NCBI GenBank assembly: GCA_036378315.1
Contig: DASUWU010000066.1
Coordinates: 1 to 64,000 of the forward strand
Source: CALAED01 sp036378315
Lineage (GTDB): Bacteria > Actinomycetota > Actinomycetes > Streptosporangiales > Streptosporangiaceae
DNA: 64,000 bases
Direction of reading: 5' to 3'
The notes under the pieces were generated by a model. That model ran no database searches. It saw only the letters and a list, made by a program, of their open reading frames with translations, and had not been told where the DNA came from. The position numbers and the translations under genes are program-made. Positions 17,027-24,996 of this stretch are shown in pieces (positions within the stretch are counted from its first letter, which is position 1; every line of letters starts with the position of its first letter).

Positions 17027-17388
17027 CCCGATTCTCGCTCTCCGTAGTCGTATGACTGCTCGGCCATAAGTTGGCGTCACAGTAGCTAGCGTTGTGGTTG
17101 CTGGCAGATTGGTATGTGACAGGGTAGTGATCTTGCCGATCGCGCGTGAGGAAACCGGAGTGACACAGGTCACACCACGCCGAGAGGAGGTAAATCGCAA
17201 CCTCCTCACTTACCATCTTATTAACTGACACATGGCAAATTGGAGGGCATCGGTCCGCTAGCGGCCAACTCGACGGACGGCAGCTGGCGCGATCTTTACT
17301 GTGAGTCAGGGGGAGTGCTGAGAGTGAGGTCGTCGTCCAGGCCCGTGCTGATTGCTTTTAACGAGCGTCTTGGCGAAGTGGGGGCATT
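17027..17388. other. Divergent intergenic region, 362 bp
   Basis: This stretch separates the XRE gene from the first receptor locus. It is AT-richer than the neighbouring coding DNA. It holds the 17184-17207 inverted repeat and presumably both promoters. No gene is evident. Confidence 0.5.
17184..17207. promoter_or_regulatory. Perfect inverted repeat, candidate operator
   Basis: GAGGAGGT (17184-17191) and ACCTCCTC (17200-17207) form perfect 8-bp arms around an 8-bp spacer. It lies about 160 bp upstream of the XRE gene and about 180 bp upstream of the receptor leader ORF. It could be an operator for the XRE protein or an RNA hairpin; no T-tract follows. Confidence 0.4.
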
Positions 17389-17487
17389 GTGGCGCTGTGG
17401 AGCGGCGAGAGTGAAGCCTTCAACGCCGTAGTCGCGCCAGTGCGGTCGCCGTGGTGGCGGCCGCCCGCGGTCCGGCGGGCGTCATGA
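17389..17487 (+). CDS. Possible 32-codon leader ORF coupled to receptor 1
   Basis: A GTG after a G-rich AGTGGGGG opens a 32-codon frame whose TGA overlaps the receptor ATG (ATGA at 17484-17487). The product starts with ALWS and ends with an Arg/Pro/Trp-rich tail. The paralogous receptor at 20148-21779 has a leader ORF of the same length in the same position that also contains ALWS. No known domain is present. The ORF may serve only to couple translation. Confidence 0.4.
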   Translation: MALWSGESEAFNAVVAPVRSPWWRPPAVRRAS

Positions 17488-19118
17488 GGGCGCCGGCGAA
17501 GACCTTGGGGTGGGGGCTTGTCGCCGTGTCGTTGCTCATCTCCGGCGGCATCTTCGGCGGTGCCGGCGGCTTCTTCGGCGCGGGGCTGCTGCTGGTGTAC
17601 GCCATCCCGATCTGGGGCTTCACCCGGAACCAGCGGAGGCTGACCAAGAAGGGAAGCGAGCTCGCGACGAGCGTCGATGAGGTCGAGGGCCTCATCGACC
17701 GCGACGCGGCCGCCTTCCGATGGGTGTTCGCGGTCTTCTTCCCCTGGCGGGGGGACGCGGAGCCGCCCGGCCGCCCCGGCGGGCTCGTCCGGGCGCCGCG
17801 GGCGCGGGCCGGCGTCCCGTCGGCCCCGTTGGTGACTTCGCTGACGTCCGCTCCGCCGGAGAACTCCTCTGCCGGATCCGTTCCTGGTTCGAGGCCGGCC
17901 GCCGATGAGTCGACGGAACGGGAGCCCGGCGCCGCGCAGGTGACGTTCTGGCAGGTGCTCACGGCCGCCGAACGTACGGCGCTCAAGGCCATCGCGACCG
18001 ACCGCCGCTTCCTGACCGGCGCGATGCTGTGCCGGGAGGGCACACCCGGCGAGTGGGTCTACCTGATCCGATCCGGCTGGACCAAGGTCTGCGTCCAGAC
18101 TCCCAAGGGCGAACGGATCATCGCCAGGCGCGGCCCCGGCGACATCGTCGGCGAGCGCGCGGTGATGCCGACCGGCACCCGCTCGGCCTCCGTCATCGCC
18201 GAGGAGATCGTTCACGCCTACGTCGTGGCCGCCGGCGACTTCCTCGCCTTCGTCCGGAGCCACCCGAGGCTGCTCGACGTGCTCGACCGCCAGCTGTACG
18301 GGCGGCTCACCGAAGAGCCCGCCAGCCCGGCGCCCAGCGCCAGGACGGCCGGCCGGCCGGCGCACCCGTCGCCCACGGCGGTGCCCGCGCCCCCGCCCCC
18401 GGCGGCGTCCTCGGCTCCGTCGTGGACGGGGCAGAACTGCTCGATCGTGCTGCTCGACGTCACCGCGTTCGGCGCCCGCAACCGCACCGACGCCGACCGG
18501 CTGACCATCCGCCGGGTGATGTACCAGATCCTGCAGACCGCATTCGAGAGCGCCGGGATGTCCTGGGCCGAATGTCACCGTGACGATCGAGGGGACGGAG
18601 TGCTCGTGATCGTGCCACCCGGCACGCCGACCGACACGGTCGTCGACGCGGTGCTCGCCCACCTGGTCCCCGGTCTGGCCAGGCACAACGGCCAGGCGGA
18701 CGAGGCCACCCGCTTCCAGCTACGGGTCGCCCTCGACGTCGGCCCGGTGATCTCCGACCCGGAAGGCGTCTCGGGTCAGGCGATCATCCATGCCGCCCGC
18801 CTGCTCGACTGCCCGGTGCTCAAACGGCACCTCGCCAGGGACGCCGCCCACGTCGGCCTCATCGTCTCCAGCCACGTCCACGACAACGTCATCATCCACC
18901 ACACCGGGCGCGCCGTGCCGGGCGGCTTCCAGCGGGTGACCTTCCAGGGGAAGGAATCGAGGATCAACGCCTGGATGTACCTCGCCGGGCTGCCCGCCGG
19001 CATCCCGCCCGCCGTTCCGCTCATGCGGTACCCGTCGTGGGCCTCCATCAGGCCGCCGACCTGGCTCAGGAGGATGTCAGGGCGGTCACGGCGGACCCGG
19101 CCGCCGGTGCCGAGGTGA
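17484..19118 (+). CDS. Membrane cNMP-binding and cyclase-like receptor, copy 1
   Basis: The 544-residue protein has two hydrophobic segments (about 8-46), a cytoplasmic linker and a Crp-type cyclic-nucleotide-binding domain (about 152-278). The phosphate-binding cassette keeps G223-E224 and R233-S-A. A Pro-rich linker precedes a class III nucleotide-cyclase-like domain (about 317-455). Both metal-binding Asp positions are present (D325 in LLDVTAF, D371 in GDGVLVI), and Arg439 is kept. The transition-state Asn is His436 (IIHAARL), and the Lys-type purine residue is absent. The domain may therefore be inactive or make something unusual. A C-terminal GKESRINAWM strand follows. The start was chosen because it aligns with the paralog (M-x-APAK) and gives equal lengths; an upstream GTG at 17451 is possible. 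The gene is convergent with the DUF5996 gene. Confidence 0.85.
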   Translation: MRAPAKTLGWGLVAVSLLISGGIFGGAGGFFGAGLLLVYAIPIWGFTRNQRRLTKKGSELATSVDEVEGLIDRDAAAFRWVFAVFFPWRGDAEPPGRPGGLVRAPRARAGVPSAPLVTSLTSAPPENSSAGSVPGSRPAADESTEREPGAAQVTFWQVLTAAERTALKAIATDRRFLTGAMLCREGTPGEWVYLIRSGWTKVCVQTPKGERIIARRGPGDIVGERAVMPTGTRSASVIAEEIVHAYVVAAGDFLAFVRSHPRLLDVLDRQLYGRLTEEPASPAPSARTAGRPAHPSPTAVPAPPPPAASSAPSWTGQNCSIVLLDVTAFGARNRTDADRLTIRRVMYQILQTAFESAGMSWAECHRDDRGDGVLVIVPPGTPTDTVVDAVLAHLVPGLARHNGQADEATRFQLRVALDVGPVISDPEGVSGQAIIHAARLLDCPVLKRHLARDAAHVGLIVSSHVHDNVIIHHTGRAVPGGFQRVTFQGKESRINAWMYLAGLPAGIPPAVPLMRYPSWASIRPPTWLRRMSGRSRRTRPPVPR

Positions 19119-19123
19119 TGCCG

Positions 19124-19152
19124 CCGCGCCGGCGCGGACGGCCCCGTGGGGC
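19124..19152. terminator. GC-rich inverted repeats between convergent genes
   Basis: A perfect 14-bp palindrome (19124-19137) and a tight GCCCC-GT-GGGGC repeat (19141-19152) fill the 34-bp gap between receptor 1 and the DUF5996 gene. They may end transcription from both sides. No T-tract is present. Confidence 0.35.
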
Positions 19153-20082
19153 TCAGCCCACCCGGCCGGCCTCGAGTGCCGCGCGGTCCCAGGCGCCGAG
19201 ATCGGCGGCGGCCGCGTAGGTGGCGTCGAGGAACTCGGCCAGGGTCCGATCGGGATCCGCGGCTTCGGCGACCGCCTCGTACGGGAGCAGGAACTGGCCG
19301 TCCGCGGGACTGTAGAAGGCGGCGGCGGGGCCGGCCGGGCGGTCGGCGAAACCGGCCGGCTCTGGGTAGGCGTAGGCGTAGAACGCGCCCTCCTCGCCCC
19401 CGCCCGGCCAGAATCCGCAGCTGGACAGCTCGCGCGAGTAGCTTTCCGTCATCACCCAGTCGGGGCAGTTCGGCGCGCCGCCTGGATGCGGCGGGGCCGG
19501 CCGGCCGGAGAACCTGGTGCAGGCCAGGTCGAAGGACCCCCAGAAGAAGTGCACGGGGCTGACCTTGCCGACGAAGCGCGACCTGAACTCCCCGATCACT
19601 CGACTCGCCCGCAGCAGCTGGCCCCAGAACAGCCGGGCGGCATGCGGGTCGTAGGAGGCGTGCTGGTGGTCGTCGGCGAACGGGATGGCGGGGTCCACCT
19701 CGTTGGGCCTGCCATGGATGCGCGACGTGATGCCGAGCTCGTCGAGGGCCCCCATGGTCTCGGCGTGGAAGCGGGCCACCGGCTTGGGCTCCAGCACCAC
19801 GTGACGTTCGCCGCCGGTGCTGGCGCGGATGCGCAGCAGATGCTCGATGAAGTCGAATTCGACGTCGAACGCGCCGCCGCGGTAGGGGATCGCCGAGGTG
19901 GTCAACCCGCGCGGGCTCACGTACAGCGTGACCTGCCACCAGTGGTTGACCATCGGTGCGTGGGCAAGGCGGATCTTTCCCACGATCTGGGTCCACATGT
20001 GCAGCGTGTCGCGGGTCGCCGCCCAGTCCGCCACCCGCAGCCGCGGCCAGGCGGACGCCCGCCGCCCATCCGGCTCGATCAT
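19153..20082 (-). CDS. DUF5996 family protein
   Basis: The 309-residue soluble protein matches the DUF5996 pattern I recall: LHMWTQIVGKIRLA, NHWWQVTLYVSPRGLTT, FDVEFDFIEHLL, FRSRFVGKVSPVHFFWGSFD, and a conserved SSCGFWPGGG with FYAYAYPEP. No reaction is known; the many buried aromatics and Asp/His residues suggest an enzyme. It lies 65 nt after receptor 2 on the same strand and is probably co-transcribed with it. It faces receptor 1, so the family may act in the same pathway (inference). Confidence 0.85.
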   Translation of the reverse strand: MIEPDGRRASAWPRLRVADWAATRDTLHMWTQIVGKIRLAHAPMVNHWWQVTLYVSPRGLTTSAIPYRGGAFDVEFDFIEHLLRIRASTGGERHVVLEPKPVARFHAETMGALDELGITSRIHGRPNEVDPAIPFADDHQHASYDPHAARLFWGQLLRASRVIGEFRSRFVGKVSPVHFFWGSFDLACTRFSGRPAPPHPGGAPNCPDWVMTESYSRELSSCGFWPGGGEEGAFYAYAYPEPAGFADRPAGPAAAFYSPADGQFLLPYEAVAEAADPDRTLAEFLDATYAAAADLGAWDRAALEAGRVG

Positions 20083-20147
20083 CGTGCACCCCCGACGTGC
20101 TCGCTCTGGTGATTCCCCGTCCGGCTGCGATCAATGGCTGTGGATGA

Positions 20148-21779
20148 TCAGCCGGCATCGGCCTGCCGGCCGACCAGCCGCATCCAGCCGGTGACGCGCG
20201 ACTCCTTTCCACGGAAGCTCACCCGCTGGTCGTCGCCGGCCGGCCCGGCGCGGTGCCTGATGACGTTGTTGTAGACGAAGTCGGAGACGATGAACCCGAG
20301 GTCGGCGCCGGTTTCCGCGAGGCGGCGCTTGAGGACTGGCGCGTCGAGGAGCCGGGCGGCGTGGATGATCGCCTCGCCGGAGACGCCCTTCCGGTCGGAG
20401 ATCACCGGGCCGACGGAGAGGGCGACGCGGAGCTGGAAGCCGGTCGCGCCGGCCGCGTGGTCGTTGTGGCGGAACAGCCCATCGGCGAGGTGGATGAGCA
20501 GCGCGTCGGCGACCCTGCCGGTCGGCGTGCCTGGCGGCACGATCACCAGCACGCCGTCGCCCCGGTCGTCCCAGTGGCACGTGGCCGGCGGCACGGCGGC
20601 CCGCTGCAACGCCTCCTGCAGGACGTGGTACATCACCTCGCGGATGACCTGTCGGTCGCCGTCCCGCCGGTTGTGCGCGCCGAACGCGGTCACGTCGAGG
20701 AACACGATCGTGCAGTTCTGCCCGGTCCACGACGGCCGCGCTGGCGCCGACGACACCGACGGCGGCTGCGGCACCGGCACCGGCACCGGCGGCGGCTGCG
20801 GCACCGGCACCGGCGGCGACCAGCGCGGTGACGGCGTTGGTTCCGGCGCCGCCGGCGGCGTGTCCGGCCCGGACGGCGCCTCCCGCACGGCCGTGGCCGC
20901 GGACAATCCGTCGCGGTCCTCGGTGAGGCGGTCGTAGATCTGTCCGTTCAGCAGGTCGATGACTCGCGGATGCGTGCGGACGAAGGTCAGGAAGTCCTCG
21001 GTGGTCAGGACGTAGGCGTGCACGATCTCCTCGGCGGTGATGGTGGCCGATCGCGATCCGGTACGCATGGCGGCGCGTTCGCCGACGATGTCGCCCCGAC
21101 CCCGCCTGGCGATGATCCGCTCGCCCGCCGGGGTCCGGACGCTGACCTTGGTCCAGCCGGAGCGGATGAGAAAGACGTGTTCGGCGGCCGCGCCTTCGCG
21201 GCACAGCTCCTTGCCGGTCAAGAAGGTGCGCTCCGCGGCGTTCGCCGTGAGCGCCGCCCGCTCGGCGCGGGTGAGCTGATCCCAGAACGTCTGCCGTCCT
21301 GGGCGGTCACGCTCCTTCGGCCCTGGCGGGAGGTCGGCGGCGGGCGCCGGCAGTGACGGCGCGGGCCCGGCCGCGGGCGCCGGCTCGGCCGCCGGAGCGG
21401 CGACGGTGGCGCGCGCCGCCTCCCGGACGGCGGCACGCCGCCGGACGGCCGGCGGCATCCGCCGTGCGGCTGCCGGGTCGCCCTGCGGCTGCCGCTCCAG
21501 CCGCCAGGGGAAGAGCGCCGTGACCGAACGGCCGAACGCGTCCCCCTGGTGGTCGATCAGCCGCTGGACGTCGCGGGAGTCCTTCGCGAGCTCGGCGCCC
21601 CTGGTGATCAGCGTCTTCTGGTCACGGCTGAACCCCCTGGCCAGGATCGCGTACACGCTCAGGACCGCGGCGACCATGGCGAGGGCGACGAGCCCGGCCG
21701 CGGCGCCGGCGAGCTGCCCGGTGACGAGCAGCATCAGCGCGCCGGCCCCCCACCCCGCGGCCTTCGCCGGCGCGCTCAT
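20148..21779 (-). CDS. Membrane cNMP-binding and cyclase-like receptor, copy 2
   Basis: This 543-residue paralog of the 17484-19118 product has the same order: two N-terminal hydrophobic segments, a Crp-like cNMP-binding domain (about 165-285, G233-E234 and R243-S-A in the cassette), a Pro/Val-repeat linker and a cyclase-like domain (about 352-490). Metal Asp positions D362 and D408 and Arg476 are present, and the usual Asn is again His473. The Pro linker (PVPVPQPP twice) is longer than in copy 1 and is encoded by a DNA repeat. The ATG at 21779 aligns with copy 1 and overlaps the stop of a short leader ORF. A GTG at 21854 would add 25 basic residues. Probably co-transcribed with the DUF5996 gene. 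Confidence 0.85.
   Translation of the reverse strand: MSAPAKAAGWGAGALMLLVTGQLAGAAAGLVALAMVAAVLSVYAILARGFSRDQKTLITRGAELAKDSRDVQRLIDHQGDAFGRSVTALFPWRLERQPQGDPAAARRMPPAVRRRAAVREAARATVAAPAAEPAPAAGPAPSLPAPAADLPPGPKERDRPGRQTFWDQLTRAERAALTANAAERTFLTGKELCREGAAAEHVFLIRSGWTKVSVRTPAGERIIARRGRGDIVGERAAMRTGSRSATITAEEIVHAYVLTTEDFLTFVRTHPRVIDLLNGQIYDRLTEDRDGLSAATAVREAPSGPDTPPAAPEPTPSPRWSPPVPVPQPPPVPVPVPQPPSVSSAPARPSWTGQNCTIVFLDVTAFGAHNRRDGDRQVIREVMYHVLQEALQRAAVPPATCHWDDRGDGVLVIVPPGTPTGRVADALLIHLADGLFRHNDHAAGATGFQLRVALSVGPVISDRKGVSGEAIIHAARLLDAPVLKRRLAETGADLGFIVSDFVYNNVIRHRAGPAGDDQRVSFRGKESRVTGWMRLVGRQADAG
20761..20814. repeat. 24-bp direct repeat in the Pro-rich linker of receptor 2
   Basis: Two perfect copies (20761-20784 and 20791-20814, 30-nt period) begin GGCGGCTGCGGCACC. 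They encode the repeated Pro/Val/Gln linker between the cNMP-binding and cyclase-like domains. Copy 1 of the receptor lacks the repeat, so this linker length has changed since the duplication. Confidence 0.7.
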
Positions 21780-21874
21780 CGCCGCCGCCCGGCGGCGAGC
21801 GGCGACCGATCGGGTGCTTCCGCGGCGACGCGTGAGGTACTCCGAGCGCTCCACAGTGCCAGTGCCTCAACCAT
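21776..21874 (-). CDS. Possible 32-codon leader ORF coupled to receptor 2
   Basis: An ATG at 21874, six bases after AGAGGGG, opens a 32-codon frame (MVEALALWSARSTSR, then an Arg-rich end). Its TGA overlaps the receptor ATG at 21779 (ATGA). The ribosome site here is better than any site next to the receptor start, so receptor translation is probably coupled to this ORF. The DNA around the ALWS codons matches the leader of receptor 1, with small indels. Confidence 0.45.
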   Translation of the reverse strand: MVEALALWSARSTSRVAAEAPDRSPLAAGRRR

Positions 21875-22177
21875 GACGGCCCCTCTTCAACGGTTCATCC
21901 AGGGGATCTGACTAGTAAGAGGCCGCCGAGCACGGACAAGTTCCGTCATCTCACTTCCCGTATTCATCCAACCGTGTGTTAAGGCTCTGTTGCTGTGCGT
22001 ATGGAGGCCAGGGTGGTTCAGAACGGGGAGAGCGCCGACGGCCTCGGGAGCAAGCAGGGCTCAGGCTCCGGCAACGTCGTCCACGGCGGGAGGCGGCATC
22101 CCGCACTCCACCTTCCTCGTCCCGGCGAACGGCGCCGACGTGGGCGCCAGGATCTCAACGCGACCGGGCGCGGCCGG
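21875..22177. other. Intergenic region, 303 bp
   Basis: This region lies upstream of receptor 2 and downstream of the GntR gene. The first 120 bp are AT-richer and presumably contain the receptor promoter. The rest (22000-22177) has GC-rich open frames but no recognisable gene, repeat or terminator. Confidence 0.4.
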
Positions 22178-22858
22178 TCAGATGGACGCCGTACCGGCCG
22201 CGACGTCCCCGGCCGCCGCCCCATCGGCCGCCTCCCCGGCCGCCGCCGTCAGGGCATGGATGACGCTGCGCAGGTGGGCGCGGGCGGCCTCCTCGGCGGC
22301 CGGCGCGTCGTGCGCGCGGATCGCTTCGATGATCGCGAGATGCTCGGGCAGCGACACGCCGGGCCGGCCCGGCTGCATGGCGAGCCGGAACTGGTGCCGG
22401 ACGCTCTGCCCGCGCAGCCGCTCGAGCACCGCCGCCGCCGTGCGCTGGCCGCTGATCTCCCGGACGCGGTGGTGCAGCCGCTCGTTCAGCCGCGAGTAGC
22501 CGAGGACGTCACCGGACGCGACGGCCGCCCGCATGCGCTCGCCGATGGCCTCGAGCTCGGCGCGCTCGGCGTCGGTGACCCGTCCGGCGGCCTTGGCCGC
22601 GCACAGACCCTCGACCGCCATGCGGACCTCGCAGATCTCGACCGCCTCGGCGAGCGACACCGCGCGCACCCTGGCGCCGCGGTGCTGCATGCGTTCGACA
22701 AGGCCCTCGTGGGCCAGTTCGGCGAGCGCGGCGCGGACCGCGGCCCGGCTGGCGGCGAACCGCTCGGACAGGTCGGCCTCGACCAGCCGCTGGTTCGGCA
22801 CGAACTCGCCGGAAAGGATGGCCTCCCTGATGCCGGCCGCCACCGGCTCGGGGTTCAT
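22178..22858 (-). CDS. GntR/FadR-family transcriptional regulator
   Basis: The 226-residue protein has an N-terminal winged helix (about 5-65: IREAILSGEFVPNQRLVEADLS, SRAAVRAALAEL, GLVERMQHRGARV) and a C-terminal all-helical FCD ligand domain. In the FCD part, ERLHHRVREISG and HLAIIEAIRAHD supply the usual Asp/His metal or acid ligands. It overlaps the dioxygenase stop (ATGA), so it is the last gene of the catabolic operon and probably its local regulator, responding to a pathway acid. A TTGT-N2-ACAA site upstream of the first gene is a candidate operator. Confidence 0.9.
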   Translation of the reverse strand: MNPEPVAAGIREAILSGEFVPNQRLVEADLSERFAASRAAVRAALAELAHEGLVERMQHRGARVRAVSLAEAVEICEVRMAVEGLCAAKAAGRVTDAERAELEAIGERMRAAVASGDVLGYSRLNERLHHRVREISGQRTAAAVLERLRGQSVRHQFRLAMQPGRPGVSLPEHLAIIEAIRAHDAPAAEEAARAHLRSVIHALTAAAGEAADGAAAGDVAAGTASI

Positions 22859-23823
22859 CGGCCCGGCGCGTCGGCGGGCTCGACCGGCGGGGTGCCGTGG
22901 GTGTGGAACGACTCGATGGTCTTGAGGCCCCAGGCCTGCCCCTTGGCCCGTTCCGCCTCGCTCCAGGTGACCGTCCGCCAGTCGGGCGCGAGGACCAGGC
23001 GGGCGCACGGGTTGCACAGCTCGATCCGGTTGCCGCCCGGCTCGTACACGTACAAGAAGAAGGTCTGCTGGATGGCGTGCTTGTGCGGTCCTGTTTCGAT
23101 GAACACGCCCATGTCCAGGCAGATGTCCGCGGCCCGCAGGATGTCCTCGCGGGTGTCGGTGGCGAACGCGATGTGGTGCAGCCGCCCGTGGGTGCCCGTC
23201 CAGTCGGCCGCGTAGACGATGTCGTACGACTTGTTGGTGAAGTTCAGCCAGCGTCCGGCGATCTTGCCGCTGTCCAGCATGATCTCCTCGGTCGGCTGCC
23301 CGCCGAGGACGTCCCTGACGAACTCCGTGCTCGGCTCCACCTCGGCGGCCAGGAAGTTGACGTGGTCCAGGCGGCGCACGCAGATCCCGCGCGCCGGGTA
23401 CGCCTGCGCCTGGTTCTTCAGGGCCGGGGCGAGCTCGGGCGGCGGCTGGTACCACTCGCTCTCCCAGTAGATCTCCATCTCGTGGCCGTCGGGGTCGCGG
23501 AAGACGTACGTGGGGCCGATGCCGGGGTCGCCGTCCCGCCAGCCGACGCCGAGCCCGGTGTCCTTGATCGCCCGGACCAGCCGGTCGAGCGCCTCCTGGC
23601 TGCTCGCGCGCATCCCCGTGCGCCGGATGCCCGACGTGCTGTGCGCGGTGAGCTTGAGCGTGTGGTGCTCGTAGTCGTCCCAGGTCCGCAGGTAGACGGA
23701 GTCGCCTTCCGTGCCGTTCTCGGTGAGCCCCATGACGCGGGTGAAGAACCACAGGCTCTTGTCGGGCTCAGGGGTCAGCAGCTCCACGTACGCGACGTGC
23801 GCGATCTCATGCTTGGGCGCCAA
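22855..23823 (-). CDS. Extradiol ring-cleavage dioxygenase (VOC superfamily)
   Basis: The 322-residue two-domain type I extradiol dioxygenase is of the catechol 2,3-dioxygenase type. Iron ligands are H154 (LDHVNF), the His pair at 216-217 (LHHIAF) and E268 (NRIEL), in the usual 2-His-1-carboxylate spacing in the C-terminal half. The N-terminal half (DPDGHEMEIYWE) is the degenerate structural repeat. It should open a catecholic ring next to the hydroxyls. The operon partner is a 4-oxalomesaconate tautomerase-like protein, which suggests a substituted catechol or an aromatic acid as substrate. It overlaps both neighbours (17 nt with the tautomerase gene, 4 nt with gntR). Confidence 0.9.
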   Translation of the reverse strand: MAPKHEIAHVAYVELLTPEPDKSLWFFTRVMGLTENGTEGDSVYLRTWDDYEHHTLKLTAHSTSGIRRTGMRASSQEALDRLVRAIKDTGLGVGWRDGDPGIGPTYVFRDPDGHEMEIYWESEWYQPPPELAPALKNQAQAYPARGICVRRLDHVNFLAAEVEPSTEFVRDVLGGQPTEEIMLDSGKIAGRWLNFTNKSYDIVYAADWTGTHGRLHHIAFATDTREDILRAADICLDMGVFIETGPHKHAIQQTFFLYVYEPGGNRIELCNPCARLVLAPDWRTVTWSEAERAKGQAWGLKTIESFHTHGTPPVEPADAPGR

Positions 23824-24937
23824 GGCCGGCCTCCAGTCTCGGACGAGGGAACACGGTGCCGTCGAACAACTTGCGGGCGGTACGGACGATGCTGGACCGC
23901 AGGACCCGCGGCGGCACGGACGTCGTGTCGAGGTCGACCTCGACCTCGAGGGTGCCGGTGGCGTGCTCGACGCTCATCGGCCGGCCCGGCTCGGGCCAGG
24001 CCGCCAGCTCGTGCCCGACCGCCCCGTCGATCAGCAGCGCGGTGGCCACGGTCACCGCGCCGAGCACGCCGATCGAGGTGTGCGGGCGCAGCGGGATGAA
24101 CGTACGGGTGCAGACGACCCCGCCCTGCCGCGCCGGGGCGACGAGCGTGGTCTTGGGGACCGAGGCGGCGCTGACGTCGCCGAGACCCATGAGCTTGCCG
24201 GCCTGCAGCCGCAGCGACTGGATCCGCTCGCGCAGCGAGGCGTCGGCGCCCAGGTCGTCAGGGGCCTCGTAGCCGGTGACGCCCAGGTCGGCGGCGGCGA
24301 CGACGACCACCGGCATGCCGTTGTCCACGCAGGTGACGTCGATGCCGTCGATCACGTCGCGGACCCGTCCCGTCGGCAGCAGCGCGCCGCACGCCGACCC
24401 CTCGGTGCGGGCGAAGTCCAGCCTGATGGGGGCGGCCGTGCCAGGCACCCCGGAGATCGCGGCGTCGCCGTCGTAGGCGACGGCGCCGCCCGGGGTGGCG
24501 AACGTGGCGGTGGCGACGCTGGCGGAGTTGACCATGTGGATGCGCGTGCTCGTCAGCGCGTCGCCCGCGGCGACCAGACCACGCTCCACGGCGAACGGCC
24601 CGACGCCGGCGAGCAGGTTGCCGCAGTTCTGCCGGTCGGAGACGGTCGCCTCGTCCACGCCGAGCTGCAGGAAGAGGTAGTCGATGTCGGCGTCGGGCCC
24701 GTCGGACCGGGAGATGACGGCGACCTTGCTGGTCAGCGGGTGGGCGCCGCCGATCCCGTCGATCTGCCGCGGGTCGGGCGTCCCCATGACCCGCAACAGC
24801 AGGTCGTCGCGTTCCGCGGGGTCGGCCGGCAGGTCGGCGGCGAGGAAGTACGCCCCCTTGGACGTGCCGCCGCGCATCAGCATGCACCGCACGCCCGATG
24901 AGTCGAACGAGCTGGCCGGTGGTGAGGTGGATGACAT
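23807..24937 (-). CDS. PrpF/GalD-like isomerase (4-oxalomesaconate tautomerase type)
   Basis: This 376-residue PrpF-family protein carries the signature MRGGTSKGAYF (23-28 is GGTSKG). It has two diaminopimelate-epimerase-like halves with NCGN (SDRQNCGNLLAGVG) and a CVDNGMPVVV motif. Family members move double bonds in tricarboxylate-like acids; GalD converts the keto and enol forms of 4-oxalomesaconate in gallate/protocatechuate 4,5-cleavage. The ATG at 24937 has GGAGGG upstream, so the extra N-terminal 35 codons of the open frame are not used. It is the first gene of a three-gene operon with the dioxygenase and gntR. An aconitate-isomerase-like role is the alternative. Confidence 0.85.
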   Translation of the reverse strand: MSSTSPPASSFDSSGVRCMLMRGGTSKGAYFLAADLPADPAERDDLLLRVMGTPDPRQIDGIGGAHPLTSKVAVISRSDGPDADIDYLFLQLGVDEATVSDRQNCGNLLAGVGPFAVERGLVAAGDALTSTRIHMVNSASVATATFATPGGAVAYDGDAAISGVPGTAAPIRLDFARTEGSACGALLPTGRVRDVIDGIDVTCVDNGMPVVVVAAADLGVTGYEAPDDLGADASLRERIQSLRLQAGKLMGLGDVSAASVPKTTLVAPARQGGVVCTRTFIPLRPHTSIGVLGAVTVATALLIDGAVGHELAAWPEPGRPMSVEHATGTLEVEVDLDTTSVPPRVLRSSIVRTARKLFDGTVFPRPRLEAGLGAQA

Positions 24938-24981
24938 GGCACGACCCTCCTGGTCCACACCCTGAGCCGTCGTCGCCGAAA

Positions 24982-24991
24982 TTGTCAACAA
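24982..24991. promoter_or_regulatory. Candidate GntR operator over the catabolic promoter
   Basis: TTGT-CA-ACAA is a small dyad of the kind bound by FadR-type GntR proteins. It lies 45 bp upstream of the tautomerase ATG and overlaps a -35-like TTGACA on the minus strand. This is the right place for repression by the operon's own GntR protein. Confidence 0.45.
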
Positions 24992-24996
24992 AAATG

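Noticed and set aside
21780..21854. GTG at 21854 as the start of receptor 2
   Set aside because: It lacks a ribosome site and gives a basic extension absent from the paralog. The ATG at 21779 aligns with copy 1 and is coupled to the leader ORF.
22025..22177. Coding frames downstream of the GntR gene
   Set aside because: Open because of high GC only; no start context or domain, and they conflict with each other in frame.
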